64,000 bases of DNA from Chlorophyllum brunneum (GCA_963576785.1 OY756145.1:1736001-1800000); one strand, 5' to 3'; numbered from the stretch's first letter, positions 23,581 to 40,304 are shown. Numbers and translations are program-made. The notes: generated from the letters alone by a model not told the origin.

Positions 23581-26500
23581 ATGGCGAATTTGGCAGAGAT
23601 AATCAAGAAACTGGAAAGCACCAAGGTTACTGAACGGCAGGAGGGACTAGCTGGAATTCGGACGGTCTTCACAAAGAACTCATTTTTGCAAACGTTTCAT
23701 CTCCGTGACGATAATGGTGAAGCAGAAGACCGGAATTGGATGCTCGTATTTAACGCATTGGCCACGATGATTAGGTGGGAGAAGGCGGAATACGCGAAGG
23801 CCGTGGGGAAGGGAATTCAGCCGAAACCTGCTGTGGTGAAGCGACTCACGGATACCGCGAGCACCATAAGGTGGTTGGTAGAGAAGGCTGTGAGCTTCTT
23901 CGGGGAGGAGGTCGTGGAGCAAATTGTGCACCATCTGAAGGACGGGATCGTTGTTCGGAACAGCAAACTTTTGACGCCGATTGCTTTGGATTATGCCAAG
24001 GCATTGAAGTGCATACTCAGTTTTAGGCCCCATCTAGAACACCTCGAGGATGACGATTGGGTTAAACTCGTGGCTCTAGGATTTAATGTCGTGTTGGGAG
24101 ATCCTCCCAGACAAGGGTTGGATGAGAACCCGGACCTGGCCACTGAATCCGATGAAGAGTCATCCACGCATGCAGAGGGAATGGATGACGATGATGACGC
24201 TGACGCTGACGAGCTGTCCTCCTTACGAAGAAAGAGAAAGCGAAGACAGCCTCATTCTGGGACTCCCCAAATACCCGGTTCTAGATCCAAGCTCAAACCT
24301 AAGGGATCGAAGACAATTCGGCAAATACCCGTTTCTCCTGAACAAGTCGAATTTGTGTCGATACTTTCAATCTTACTTAGTTATGCTGGCGCGCCGATCC
24401 TCGCAGCGGACAAACCCTATCTCCCCCAGGCCATACTTCTGCGCCTGCAGCGTTTTCTCATACTTTACCCCGCCGATTCCTCCTTGCTTCACGATTATCT
24501 CCTAGCTCTTTCAGCTGCGCTGGACCATCTGGCGCTCAACCGCGTCAAGGATACACAAAATTTTGCCCACAGTACTTGGGACATACTTGTTGGGCTATGG
24601 AACTCGAAGGACAAGGGGACGCGGGAGCATCTTATCGTGGTCCTCCGTTCCTTAATGCCGTACCTAACCGCAAACTTTGGGATGAAGTCTGTCCGAGACT
24701 CCTATGATCAAGTAGGGGCGCTGTGGAGGCTCTATCACGCGTTCGAAGGAGAGGCAGATTACCGTCGGGGTACTGGAGCCCTCGTTCTGGACTCTCTACG
24801 CCTCGAAATCAACTCGGAAGCAACGGATGGACAACCTTTCGTTGCACATACATTCCGTGCAGGGTGGAACTTTGACGCAGGTCAGGCTATTTCTTGGGCA
24901 GTGCTGGAGACGCAAGCCGACTGTGTGGCCACGGTGCGTTGGTTTATCTGCTTCCTTAATAGTCCTCTCATTATTCATGAAGTTATACGAACTGTCCGAG
25001 TCCATGAACAGTGGCGCGACGTCTGTTCCTCTCAGAGGCGAGAAGAAACGCAAACTTGACAATGGGATCTCCTCAGTCCTCTTCGGCATCCAGACAGGGT
25101 CATCACAGCACACGAGGCTTTTCAACCTTCAGGTCCTCCTCTTCCTCATCGACCGACATTGGTTGTCCATACATCACACACTCAAACATCATATCATCGA
25201 TTTTTTGCTGCAGCTTGTAGCGTTAGAGGACACGCCAATCCAGACCTGGACGTTTTTAAGCCTCGCGGCGATCGTGTATGCGGAGCGTTTCTTGGCCAAG
25301 GCGAAAGACATAATTTCATCTTCCCAATCACTCCAGTCTCAGTCCCAAGCTGGCTTTGAAACAAGTATTTGGGATTCCGTTTGGACCCACTCTATCAAAC
25401 GCGTCAACACTCCTCCTACCTGTCGTGCGGCTTCTCATGCTGCGTATACCCTCATTTTCCAAGCCATTGGAAGCCTCACAATATCCCTCCCGTCACAGCG
25501 CATATTATCCGAGATAGAGATTCTCTCCTCGGACCTTGAGGTACAGGGCCCTGCTTACCCATATGATTCTGTCTGCAATTTCCTCTCTCAATGTGTCAAC
25601 CTCGCTAGTCAAGACGCTCGCTTGTACCGTATACGTCTAGAGGACAAGGTCGTTGGCTGGATGGTAGATCATTGGAAGGTGACAGGGGCTGCCAGGATCA
25701 GGAGTGTACCGCCAACCTTGCAAGATGGCGTAAATCTGCTAGAGGCAATTTGTGGCTTTTCACGCAAGAGTTACCTCATTTCACGAACATTACTCCCCTC
25801 GTGCAGTATTACCACAGCAATGCGGAAATGGAGTTCTGAAAAGAACATTCGGGATTTCCTTCTATTTGCCAAGTCACCAATACCTGCCAGTCGATCGACT
25901 GTCAGGATTTCGGATGTCATGACGGCCTCCACTGCAGAAGTTCAGGTTGGTCCTAATACAGCCGATCTGTCCCCACCACAAGCCCGTGAACGCAAGATCT
26001 CAGGGTTCTTCCTTCGCAGTATTGAACTGCTGGTCAGTGAATGGGAAGGCATCATCGAGAACCACACCAGTGTAACTGCTGATGTCGCTCGCCAGTCCTT
26101 GGACCACGCCCTCACGTCACTTGTTTTCGAGTCACTGTTAATCTACAATGGCATTACAGCAAATAGACATCTGATACAGGCGTCCACGAAGTTGATCTCG
26201 ACCATTACACCCCTCCTCAACGGTACGACATGGAACTATGTGGAGAAAACGACCATCCTAGATGCACTTGAACCTCTTATTCTGCTGGAAAGCAACGAAG
26301 ATATAGAGAATCCGATGTGGGAGGTTATGCTACCTCCAGGAACCAGTTCTGGCATCAAGAAGCGCGTGTTTCACGAGCTTGTAGACAATTTGGAGTCCCT
26401 TACCAAACCATATAAGGCAGGGAGGATCAATCTTCTACGGATTATTTGGCAGTTGCCAGACGTAAGTCTCTTTCTTCTCTTTCTTGACTGAAAGTTAGTT

Positions 26501-29500
26501 CATGTTGAGCTTTCCCTGTTAGACTGAAGGCTGCCTTCAGAACGTCGTGGCAATGCTCCGCCAATTATTCTGCAAAATGATCACCAGTCGAACCTCCACA
26601 GCAATGAGTGGTATAGGTAACGAGACTGACGAACGGGACGGCTTTGGTCCAGTTAGAGTAGTTGCGAGCCAAACTGGTTCTTTATTATCTGGAACGCCTG
26701 ACGATAACCCCTTCGTAAAACGCACCATGGAAGTTTGCTTGCGTTTTGTGGCAGCTGGCCCTCTTCTTCACTCGGTATCAGGGGAGCCCACCAGGGATAC
26801 AGACATCGTTGACTCTATTCTCGCCTGTGGTATTGATAATGCCAACGGATTTTTCGTTGGCTTTCCCCTCCTTCTGTCCGAAATTCGGCGCAGATCTTTC
26901 AGCCTCGGCAATAATCTGCAGCGCTATTTGGACACGTTGGAGGAGTTCCTTGGTTCTTACGAGTACGAAAAGAGCGAACGGATGCAACAAATCTCTTTGC
27001 AGTTCCTCCATGCGATTTTAGAATTGTGGCTCAATAATGCAGACGTCCGGAACCAGGTCAAAGCACTACCAAAATGGCTACTCAAACGACATCGAAACGA
27101 GAAAGCAAAATACAGGACTGAACGAGATGCTTTCATCTGCTTCGTCGATCAACTGGTGCTTCGGCAACCCCACTCGTTGGAATGGCTACTCTTAAAGCAA
27201 AACGAAGAAATGACGGACGAGCTCCTACTATCTTCGATACCTCTGAAAGCCTGGAATAGGGACAGTGATATCAGAGTACGGTTCCGTGTCGCGACCCTTA
27301 ACGCTCGCTTGTTCCATGCAATTCAGCACTTGGACATCTATCACTCAGTGTTCTATACCGGAATCCGGGAGTATATTAATCGTGTAGAAGTTGATCAGTG
27401 AGTGTTACCCATTCGACCATTTTCTGTAACTCCATTCCTCCATTGTAGATATGAACATGTTCTTTCCCGGTTCTTGGCTCTAGGGAATATCATCGTCGCC
27501 AGCTCGTCTGTTCGCCGCGGTCCCTATTGGCACCTGATCGAGACTTGCCTCTTTTCTAGCCAATACTCTGCCCATATCGAAGCCATTTTGGCGTCGGTAT
27601 CCCATTGCTTGAACTTGACGCCGTCGTCACTTTTCGAAGCTTATGCCTCACAGATAGGATATTCGATGATTAAATCAGATGAAGGTGATATTGTTCGAAT
27701 CCCTCCCCACCTCATCGGCTTTGAAGACCGAAAACAGTCTGCTGCATTTACGCTCTCTGCCTTCGCCCCTACGTACATCACAAGTCAGAATGGACCTCGG
27801 TTTGAAAACCACTGTAGCTTGGTCGGTGTGTCGCCCGAGGATACTTTCATTGATTCCTTTGGTGACATTGTCGGCGCCGTGGCTGCTTACTGGTTTCAGC
27901 AACATCCCAACACAGACGTTAGCCAGCTAGAGAAGATGCTGCGAGATACCTCGTATGGCCACGATTTTGATGAAGATTTCCGGAACAATACTGATGGGGT
28001 AGCATTGGCCACTATCCGCTCTCTCTCGGACCAAGTAATCTCCTCCGCGGGAGCCGTACAGCAGGCGCTTCACACGCAGTCACAATCGAGTGCACAAACG
28101 TTTGCCGACCTAGTCAAGTACCGCCTGGTGGACCCATATGAACTACATGAACCTAATCTCCCTGCCTTCGGTATCTCGATCGTTGTTCGCACACTATCTT
28201 GGCTCTTCGGTAAATCCACCGCGGTATCTATGAAATCCATGTCCTACCATGTCCTTCATGGACTCTTCGCTGCTGTCCACCGATCCCCTATTGTGAACGA
28301 ACAATTGCGCCTAGTTAATTCTCTTTCAGTATGGACTGCACTTCGTTGCGAGGATTTTGACGACGCGACACTGCTCCACACCCTCGTCCAAGGCTCCACT
28401 GCCCTCTTGGCCGAATACGACTTAGCTCATGCAGCGCAGTCCATACTCGAATGGGCATTCCGCTCGTACCGTAGGCTTAAGCTCAAGGATTCAGCATTCT
28501 CCAACATCATCATTCGCATATGTAGCATTGCCCACGATTATGCTCGATCTCGGTATGATGAATTCCAGAAGTTGGGTGCCTCCCTCATGGAGTGGATAGA
28601 CAAACAAGCGATCGCCTTGTCTAAGGCTGCTGTTCAGATACAGATTATTCGTGCTTTACCAACCTGGCCATACACTCCTATCCCAGAGTTAGCACAGATT
28701 GCCGCGGAACAGTCTTCAGAAGGGTTGGAGGCTCTTCTGAATGACACGAGAATTACCTACAACAAATTCCGCTTAGTTCGGCGCCTCTATGATCACGTAG
28801 CACAAGGTGGAAAGCTCAAATTTCGATTCTCCAAGCTCGACTTCTGGCGTTTGAAGGATTGTATCCCTATCCGAGCTGAACTACAACAAGAGGATGCTGA
28901 CGCTTTTGCATCCTTGTTGCTCCTCAACCACGGAGATATCAGTGGCATAACTCGTCATTACCAATCCCACAAGTCGACCTTTACTCGACATCGTCGTTCT
29001 GCCCACAAAAATCTCAGTGGCGATCTAAATCTCACCCGCGAAATTATCATCCATTCTTTGCTGCAGCTTCTTGATAGCCACGCCGCAAGTAGCGTATTTT
29101 CAGCCTATCAAACCCTCCGACAGACCATGGCAGTCCCGGACAATCTTGAGGTTCCCAGTGGATCAGGCGATTACAACAACGAACTCGAGCATCTCCGGGC
29201 ATTTCCGCGACGGGCGCGAACACGCCCACCTCACCATCTTAGCGAAGTCATGGCGTCAGACAGTCTCTTGGAAAATGCCGCCAACTTCAATCAGTGGATA
29301 ACGATTTTGAGCAGTAAACTAAGCGATTGTCTGGCTAACTACAATTCAATCTTTGCTCAGTTGTCTTCTATCCTTCTCTCCGACGCCGAATTCGCTGCCG
29401 AGCTACTACCTGTTTTGGTCCATGCCGTTTTACAAACCGAACTAAAGAATGGTAAATATGTGTCCAAGGAATACCGGGGCCTTCTCACCAACCATTTCAC

Positions 29501-32500
29501 ATCCATTCTAAACCTTGAACAAGCGAGCATCCCTTGTAGACAATCTATCATTGACATAGTCCTCCATCTCCGGGAGTTTCTTCCTCGAAAGGAAGACGCA
29601 CTGTCCTACAATCGATGGCTGGACATTGATTACATGCTGCTTGCAAGAAATGCAGTCTCTTGTGGCGCCTATACAACGGCTCTCCTATTCTTGGAGTTGA
29701 GTGTAGACCATCCACCAACGCAGTCTCAGGATACAACGACACCAGAGCAGCTGCTTTATGAGATTTATTCCCATATCGACGAGCCGGATGGGTTTTACGG
29801 GATCAAGACGAATGATCTCCAGCAGTTTCTCATTCGGAGGTTCCATCACGAAAGTCAGTGGGACAAGGCCTTGCAATTCCATGGTGCGACCGTCGAAGCA
29901 GACCCGAACCATTTTACGGGTTCAGACGGTCTCCTGCAAGCCTTCAGCTCGTTCGGGTTTAATCATCTTGTCATGAACACGCTTCGTACGCCAGGAACCA
30001 GCAGTTCTTCTGCCCTGGACTATCGACTGGGCTGGAGAACCGAAACATGGGATTTACCCGAGCGTAAGGAGTTTTCGGCAGGTTCATCCCTCTACTTCGC
30101 CCTCCGAGCGTTGTACCGCGAACGTAATCCTCATGTTGTCGATTCCATCATCCAAAAGGGTTTCTCCCGCACCGTGGACCGGCTTAGGAATTTAGGGTCA
30201 GAAAACATGACCGAAATACGCGAGATCGTTCAGGAAATGATGTGTCTGAAACAGGTGAACGATTGGAAGAATGGCATCACTCAAGGCAGGCTACAGGACC
30301 GCGATATCAAGATCGATGATTGGTCCGATTTCGTCCACATCCATCCCCATTTTGAGTGGGTTTTTAATTTCTGAGTTTTTCTGGTCTGCTGAATCATACC
30401 AGTTTTTTTGATCTGGAGTTGATTATGGCAACACGGGTCTCACTCTTGCATTCCGCCAGACAAAAAGAAGAACGACAACAAATCGGAAACATGGTCACTC
30501 CTCTTGCACGCGGGCTCAAGGAGCTAGAAAAAACCTGCTTAGTTCGTCTTTCCCGGGCTGCTAGGGATGCCAGCCATGTCCAAATCGCATTGAACTCGAT
30601 CATGCGTGCTCAAAGACTCTGTGTTCAGCCTTCAGTCGATGTTGCTGAAGAATATGCGAGCGTACTATGGGAGCAGAAAGAACAAGGCGCAGCTATTCAA
30701 TACCTCCAGAGCGTTATTCGACCACTAGATAAAACTCGAGAGCGCGATGCACAAGGAACTATACATTATGCCCTCCTCCGGGCCAGGCTGGTTAGACACA
30801 CTTTGGATCATAAATGCTTGATTTAATGCTCCTTTTCAGGGTTCTTGGATAGCCACAGCCTGCTTAGAGAAGCCCACCGCCATATGGGAAAACTACCTTC
30901 AAAAAGCAATCAATGAGTTGGAGATGAACCAGTTAGCTGACGTTGAATCGTCGAAGAGCCGTGCAACCGTGTATCATGACTGCGCTCTGTTTGCTGAACG
31001 ACAATACCACGTTATTCTCAAGTCACCAGACGCAATCCGATGGAGAGTATATGTCGACAGAAAGAAACAAGAGATTCGGCATAGGAGTATGGAGATGGCA
31101 TCTATCGGTGACGAGCGTCGAAGACACTCCCTTCAGGTCGAGCAAACAAGAGCGCAGAAGCTTCTTCAAGAAGACAGTGAACAATTCCGAAAGCACAACG
31201 CCGCTCGTGATCAGTTCTTGGAACAAGCGCTAGAGATGTACGCAAAATCCTTGGAAATTGCAGACACTTATGACGATGATGCTCCGATACGATTTTGTTC
31301 TTTGTGGTTCGCGAACTTCGAAAGCGAAGGAGACCTCCAGAACACAATCGATGTGGCCCTGTCCCGTATACCGTCTTACAAGATGGTCTTCCTTGCCGTA
31401 AGACATATCCTAGCCCTAGTAAATATCTATGACTGAATGCCCGTCTAGCACCAGCTTACCGCTAGGCTTTCGTGGCCCACGGGAGAACTACCTAAAAGCC
31501 AACAAAATCTGCAAAAAGTGGTACTACGTATGTGCCGGGAACATCCCTTCCACAGTTTGTACCAACTGTACTGTTTGCTTCCGGAGCACAACGTTGTCGA
31601 TCACTCAAGGCGACAGTCTGGTCGCTTAGCAACTCCAACGACCCCATCTACTCAAACCGAACGTGGATCTGCAGCTCAGGTTGTCTTCGACAGACTGCGC
31701 GCAGACACAACGGTCCAAGACAAAGTTACCGAAGTCGAAAAACTTTGCACTGCTTGTTGGCAATGGGCAAAGCATCCTCTGGGAAGGAATCGATATAATC
31801 GCCCTGGCACGGCATACCAGGTACCCACCGAACTCCTGATTTGCCGCCTTCACAGTCTTCGAGTTCCCGTTCCTACCATCACCACTCGTTTGGATCCGAC
31901 TATGCGTTATGACAATTGTATCTTGGTTGAGGGTTTTGAAAAGCAGTTTCAAACAGCAGGTGGTATGAATTTACCAAAAATATCCGTCTGCAAAGGTTCC
32001 GATGGCAAGAGATACAAGCAGCTAGTATGTTACAATTTTTATTGGCTACACCCTTACTCACAAGTGGCAGTTCAAGGGCGAAGGCAGTGATGATCTCCGC
32101 CAAGATGCGGTTATGGAGCAAGTTTTTGACGTCGTCAATGCAGTGTTGCGTCGAGATAGACAGACCAAACGCCGTGAACTGGGTGTTAGGGGATATAAGG
32201 TCATACCTTTGGACAGTCAGTCCGGTTTGTTGGAATTCGTTACCAACACTACACCGCTTCGCAGCTGGTTAACTGGAGCACATCGAACGTGAGTACAACC
32301 CTAAGGCCAAGTTCCGTACGCTTATTTATTGTCAGTTACCGCCCTCAAGACATCAGTTTCGAGGAAGCAAAACAACGCCATATCAAGGCTCAGAGCACGT
32401 ATAAAGCTGACATGGACCCAGAAAAACTGTTGAAGATCTACCACGACATTCGCAGCAAATTCAAGCCTGTCATGCGGCACTACTTCACAGAGAAGAGCAA

Positions 32501-33308
32501 ATCGCCGGTAACGTGGTTCGCGATGAGGCTAAAATACACTAGAAGCGTTGCTACCAACTCGATTGTTGGCCATATCCTCGGTCTCGGAGATAGACACACG
32601 TCCAACATCTTATTAGACAATGGCACAGGGGAGGTTGTGCACATTGACCTAGGTATTGCCTTTGATCAAGTAAGAATTTGCGTCTATTTCGTCGGAGATC
32701 TTAATCTGATGCTTGCAACAGGGCAAACTTTTGCCTATACCCGAGCGTGTCCCATTTCGCATGACTCCAGATATGGTGGATGGAATGGGAAGTCCCGGCA
32801 CCACAGGGGTTTTTCAGCGATGCGCGGAAGAGACGTTACGGGTCTTGCGTGATGGATCGGACGTGATAATGACGGTTCTCGAGGTGTTCAAACACGACCC
32901 CTTGCATTCATGGTCTGTTTCGGGCTCACCGGAAATACCATAGGCTGATCGCCTACCCAATCATAGGACCTTGAGTGATACAAAGCTTCAAAACGCCCAA
33001 CGCCACGACCCGCAGCAACAACCAGCAAACAATTCAAACAACGACTTGCCGCAAGCTTTCGGGATTGGGATCGACATGAGCAGCGGAACTGCGGAAGAGG
33101 CAGCCGATCGTGCTCTCTCATCCGTCTCGCGCAAGCTTGACAAGTCACTGAGTGTGGAGTATACCGTAAATCAGCTCATTGCTGAAGCTACGGACCCCTT
33201 CAACCTCGCCTCAATCTTCGTTGGTAAGTTTGGCTTTCCGAGTCTTAGCGAAGCAACACGAGATTAACTACATCTTGGGCGTGCTTAGGTTGGATGCCTC
33301 ATTTTTAG
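23581..33308 (+). CDS. TEL1: Tel1/ATM PI3K-like DNA-damage checkpoint kinase, full length
   Basis: Serine/threonine kinase recruited by Mre11-Rad50-Xrs2/Nbs1 to breaks and telomeres. Twelve exons (23581-24933, 24983-26461, 26523-27397, 27449-30355, 30403-30790, 30840-31397, 31449-32024, 32071-32288, 32336-32669, 32722-32912, 32967-33223, 33289-33308) sum to 9156 nt, or 3051 residues, close to human ATM. The N-terminal TAN motif reads [17 protein letters not shown]-like helices follow, then FAT ([23 protein letters not shown]). The kinase begins near residue 2700: [23 protein letters not shown] with the catalytic Asp, and [10 protein letters not shown] as the Mg site. FATC ([20 protein letters not shown]) ends in MPHF. 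The last exon is only 20 nt. The start at 23581 lacks the extra leader of an in-frame non-ATG extension. Confidence 0.97.
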
Positions 33309-34159
33309 CTGAAGCTAGCTCCACAGCCTTGCAACTTTTATCTGGCCTCTTACATGCGATGTCGGAAGGACCTCTTGTCTCGTTTTCCCTCCACATGAAA
33401 TCAATAACGACAACCTTAACCCGTTCCCCCGTTTTGCTTCCTGACGTCTGCTTTCTTGAGTATTAATGGACTCCACTGCATCCTCATGCATACCCTCCTC
33501 TCGGCAACTATAGCACGGTTCTTTACTATCATACCAAACCTCATCCTGTTTCACACAAGAATTTCATTTAAACAATCTCCGTCCGGCATTACCGATCCTT
33601 CCGCGTAGGTCAATCAGGCGAATAAGCGTGAGAGAGAGAAAATAAATGTTTCTTTAGTTGCATACAATTCTAACAGGGGCAGCCCACAACAATGGATCAG
33701 ATGCGTATCGGGTAATCAAAGTGCCAACAGGTAAAAGGGGCATGTCGTCAGAGAGAATAAAATGACGATCTTCCAGGTTTCTTGGCAGGAGGGAAGGAAA
33801 CAGTGGCAGGCATAAAACGGCTGCATGGAATATAAAGAAACCAAGATCGAGAGGGTGTATCGGTAATGGAGACAAGTAGATAGAAACGAGTCAAACTACA
33901 ATGTTTCAGACAATCCAAAACACGAACAGGGGGAGGGCTTGGAGGGAGAATGTGTGCATGTGAATATTAAAGGCAAGAAACAACAGTCCAGATTCCAAGC
34001 GGGAAATTCGGGACGGAGTGCTAGACCGTTGATGAGAAAGCGGAGATGGCGTACACAGTGGAATGATTAAATGCACATGTACGAAACGGACCGGAAAGAC
34101 GTGAGCAAGAAGGTGGGGGACCGGGCAGGGAAGAAAACCGCGTTTCTGGATGACACAAA
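33309..34159. other. Convergent 3' region of TEL1 and STE20
   Basis: 851 bp between two facing stop codons. Only 3' UTRs are expected. Nothing recognisable was seen. Confidence 0.5.
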
Positions 34160-36956
<2,797 letters not shown>

Positions 36957-37961
36957 GGACACAGGTGGCGGACGACGAGGACTGCGATGATCAGCGATGA
37001 AGTCGTGTTCCAGGTTCCTCTGACAACAGTCACAATTGTCGGCCCTCTAATTGTCGATTTGGATGGTCGGCTCGACTGCAGACGCCTGTTTTGCTCACGG
37101 TCACAACGGAGGCGGCAAGGGGTGGTTGGGTCGAGCAGCTCGGCGACAGCGGGCAGCACGGCGACGACGGCGACGATGGGGGCAGAAGGAAGAAGAGTTG
37201 AGACGAGTTTTTCAAGGCCAGCGCAAGCTCTCAGCCGCGCAATTTCGCATCTCTGGGGCCCACCGCTTAATACACGTGATCCCTGCACGTCTGCCTCATA
37301 TCCGAGGCGAACCTTCTCGCGTCCCCTGTCTGCTGCGCTCGTCCACCCCATCGTGCCAGGATCGTTGCCATGGCCATTCCCAGCCCACGCTGCCCACGCA
37401 TCTCATCTGATTCGGAAAAAAATAGAAGCCGGACGGGTGCCAGAAATCCAGGAACAAGGCAACGAAGGTACAATCTGCACAGAACAAAGGCAATGCTGCA
37501 TGGTCGCCGCAGTGCATCAGATGATCGTCGAGGAGGCGCTGGCCTTCGAGCTGTGCAATCCCCGCCCGCCGCCCGTCGCCCGTCGCACTTGCCAGCCGCT
37601 GCTTCTCCCCTGCACAGCCACCCAATCAACTCTATCCAAAAATAGCCCTCCTTTCGAATGACGCGCAAATCAACCAGATCGCACAATGTCTCGGAATTTG
37701 GGTCTCACTGTCCTGGCAGAACACAACACCCCGGCGGTGGGTACCCTACACCAGTCCAGTGCCGGACGTAAAAGTCTTCCAGATATCCGAAAGTAATTAA
37801 ATTATCCATATTAAATAGGTTTACTGATCATGCCCTCATCCACCACCCGCGAAGAAGGCGAGGTCTTTGGACACCCATCCTACGCCCAAATCTGACACCG
37901 TCCACCCACTTAACGACCCGATTCGGAGACTGGTCTAGACTCAGACTACCACAGTTCATCA
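36957..37961. other. STE20 upstream region, no gene seen
   Basis: About 1 kb with overlapping short frames on both strands and no domain. An AT-rich patch lies at about 37793-37820. It probably holds the long STE20 5' leader and promoter. Confidence 0.45.
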
Positions 37962-38642
37962 GTGCCCATATCCCCGCCATCGCTCATTCACTCTTTCTCC
38001 CCTGTGTCACCCCGCACTCTCTTACACTCCAATACCTCCCATTTCCCTTGTGCCCTGGCTCACTCCTACGACTCTATCGCTTCCGATACGCGTACAACAT
38101 CACCCTCCTGCGTACCCACACCACCCCCACTCATCGCTGCCCCTCCAGCATTTCTGAGCCCCTATAATACTTCCACCACGGACATACCCTCTCCCCTGTG
38201 TCTCTCCCCCTCCCTCCCTAGGTCCGACCCAGATCTTGGTGTGGACAAGAGACTTGATCCCATGAATGGTGCTGGTGACGGTAATAACACCCAGTGTCGT
38301 ATCGACGTGACCGACAGCACTCGGAACTATGACCTTCCCGATCTTGTGCCACCACTGTCTTATCCTCCCCCTTCCAACACTCTGAGGTCACACACTCCAA
38401 CCCACTTACTTTGGCAGCTTTCGCTGCCACTACTAGTCTTCTCTAATGCCACCCCCATTCGTCAGAGGGCGTATTCGCTGCCTCCCCCAGTAGTAGCCTG
38501 TTCCTACATCCCCTCATATAGGGGCGAGGTATACCACGCTCTTCATAGGAAAAAATCGGTGCTTAATCTGAGGGATGAGTTTTTGAGCACGTCGCCGAGT
38601 TCGAGATTAAACGGCCGATGGGGTGACTTTTGCAGAGTGTAA
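37962..38642 (+). CDS. Doubtful hypothetical protein, proline/serine-rich, 226 residues
   Basis: One uninterrupted plus-strand frame, facing the GH43 gene with 124 bp between the two stop codons. Composition is dominated by Pro, Ser, Thr and Leu, largely a consequence of a C-rich, pyrimidine-biased strand. There is no signal peptide, domain or membrane helix that I can support. It may be a chance frame in a C-rich promoter-like region, or a lineage-specific protein. I do not recognise it. Confidence 0.25.
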   Translation: MPISPPSLIHSFSPVSPRTLLHSNTSHFPCALAHSYDSIASDTRTTSPSCVPTPPPLIAAPPAFLSPYNTSTTDIPSPLCLSPSLPRSDPDLGVDKRLDPMNGAGDGNNTQCRIDVTDSTRNYDLPDLVPPLSYPPPSNTLRSHTPTHLLWQLSLPLLVFSNATPIRQRAYSLPPPVVACSYIPSYRGEVYHALHRKKSVLNLRDEFLSTSPSSRLNGRWGDFCRV

Positions 38643-38766
38643 AAGTGGTGATGTTATGGACCAGTCTCAGGGACTGTTGGTCGTATATATTTCCCATTTA
38701 CTGTCGTATCTACCTACGTCACTCGGGTTTCTACTGTACTTCTCTTTTGATTCGCTGTAATCCTGT

Positions 38767-40304
38767 TTACGCAGGTTCCGGGACGTTATCTGTCAACGCC
38801 CGAGGTGCACCCAAATTTGGCGTGCCATCCGAGTGCCAAGTTACCCTGAAGATACTGTCAAATACGTTTCATAGCGCGGGGATCGAACGTACTCCTGCAC
38901 CATAGTATATCTATTTCCATCGCATGTTCCAGGTGTGACATGATTTGCATGGAACACCATCCAAATCTCGCTAGTTGAAGGGCTCAAGAAGAACCCGTTA
39001 TGCCCAGGCTAAGTTTTAAAAAAATCAGCCATGCATATCGCCATTTTTCCCTGAATGGAGGTATACCTGGTAATTTCTGCCCAGATGTCTCAGCTCCACA
39101 CACAGCAGTGATCAAGCGAAGGAATGACCCACCCATTGGCAGACTGGAATACGGAATTTGGATATTTACTCCACGAGCCAGGGTTCATAGGGTCTGAGCC
39201 AGTCAACTCGAGCCGACCCAAGTTATAGCCCGTGCCTGCGCAATTCGACGCGGAAAACACGACCCAGGTACGTCCTCCGTGGTATATCGCAGCTATATTT
39301 AACATTAATAAGGAAGTGTTAACGCTAGAAGGTCTAAGGTCTAACTCACCCGGGCCTTCATTAACGTTGGCACCGACTTTTTCCCAGCTATATTGAGGTG
39401 TAGAAATCTTGACGGTATTGCCAACCGTAGTCGCGCTTGTCATCTGTGAGATGTACAGACATTGATCTACCGGTCAGCCACCACCCCATTAGTGATCTGG
39501 TCCATTGCAATTGACGAGGCGTACTAGAGCCGTCCCAACTAGAATAAACAAGGTACTGCGTCGACCCGAGGACTAGAACCGTGGCGTCTATTGCCCAGAC
39601 GTCTCGGTTCGGAATAGCGATTCTGCCTGCATAGCTCCAACTTGAATCCCAAATAATGTTCGAAGAGCCACGGAGGACGTGTATTCGTTGATTATCGAAT
39701 GTCCCAGAGGTGCCGGCCGCGTAATAGCTGTGAGCACATACCTATATGTCAGAACCATGGTTTATCGCTATAGTAGGAAAGACATACATGAACCACGCGC
39801 CCTCGTTAGGCTGCCTGTGGGTATAAAGATGTCAGTCCCTGACCTGGTATGACGAGAGATGAATAGTTACCAGTGGATTTCTGGCGCCCCTTTGGACGTT
39901 CACTGATTGATAACTAGTGACAATTATTGATTGGAAGGCACGTACACATATTGCAGCACCTAGAAGAAGTGTTGTCGGTCCAGACGACCTTGGGCGTAGC
40001 GGTCTTTAACCCGCCAACGGTTGTTGCACGCGTGATCTGGATGTTACTCCACGTCGTCGTTGTGAGATCTTACGGTGGTCGTGAGTTCAATTCAAAAAAA
40101 AGGAAGAACCAGTCCCGTCTTACAATAGTACCCTTCATGATAAACCTAAAAACAGGAGAGTTGGTATACGCCCACTTGTATTCAAAGCTCCAAAATTACC
40201 ATGAACGGATCAGATCCATCGGTCTGCTTGATGGGGTTGGTAAATCCCAGAGCCAAAAGTCCTTGAAGGGCAAGCACGAAGAGCACCAACAGTTGTTTCA
40301 ACAT
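38767..40304 (-). CDS. Secreted GH43 glycoside hydrolase, arabinanase/xylosidase-like, with microexons
   Basis: Five-bladed beta-propeller enzyme acting on arabinan or arabinoxylan side chains. Eleven exons (40304-40200, 40145-40124, 40068-39946, 39889-39871, 39814-39788, 39727-39525, 39466-39350, 39292-39133, 39076-39067, 39008-38893, 38845-38767) sum to 981 nt, or 326 residues. Residues 1-20 form a leucine-rich signal peptide. The three GH43 carboxylates are visible: the base Asp in TDGSDPF, the second Asp in DVWAIDATV and the acid Glu in NVNEGP. Other pieces are YYYLTTTTWSNIQITRAT, CCNMWAPEIHW and GNYQPGHNGFFLSPS. Exons of 10, 19, 22 and 27 nt are needed to keep the family sequence; the 10-nt one encodes only NYQ plus one base. 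Exact substrate unknown. Confidence 0.9.
39067..39076 (-). other. 10-nt microexon of the GH43 gene
   Basis: Flanked on the minus strand by CAG (39079-39077) and GTATAC (39066-39061). The exon AAATTACCAG joins GG to CCT, giving G-N-Y-Q-P-G-H-N, the expected family motif. Without it the frame is lost. Confidence 0.8.

Noticed and set aside
31449..31560. Apparent frameshift in TEL1 after HQLTARL
   Set aside because: Re-reading the bases showed one continuous frame, [20 protein letters not shown]; no break.
37267..37686. Minus-strand frame upstream of STE20
   Set aside because: Several equal-length frames overlap here on both strands with no domain; looks like chance openness of GC-rich DNA.
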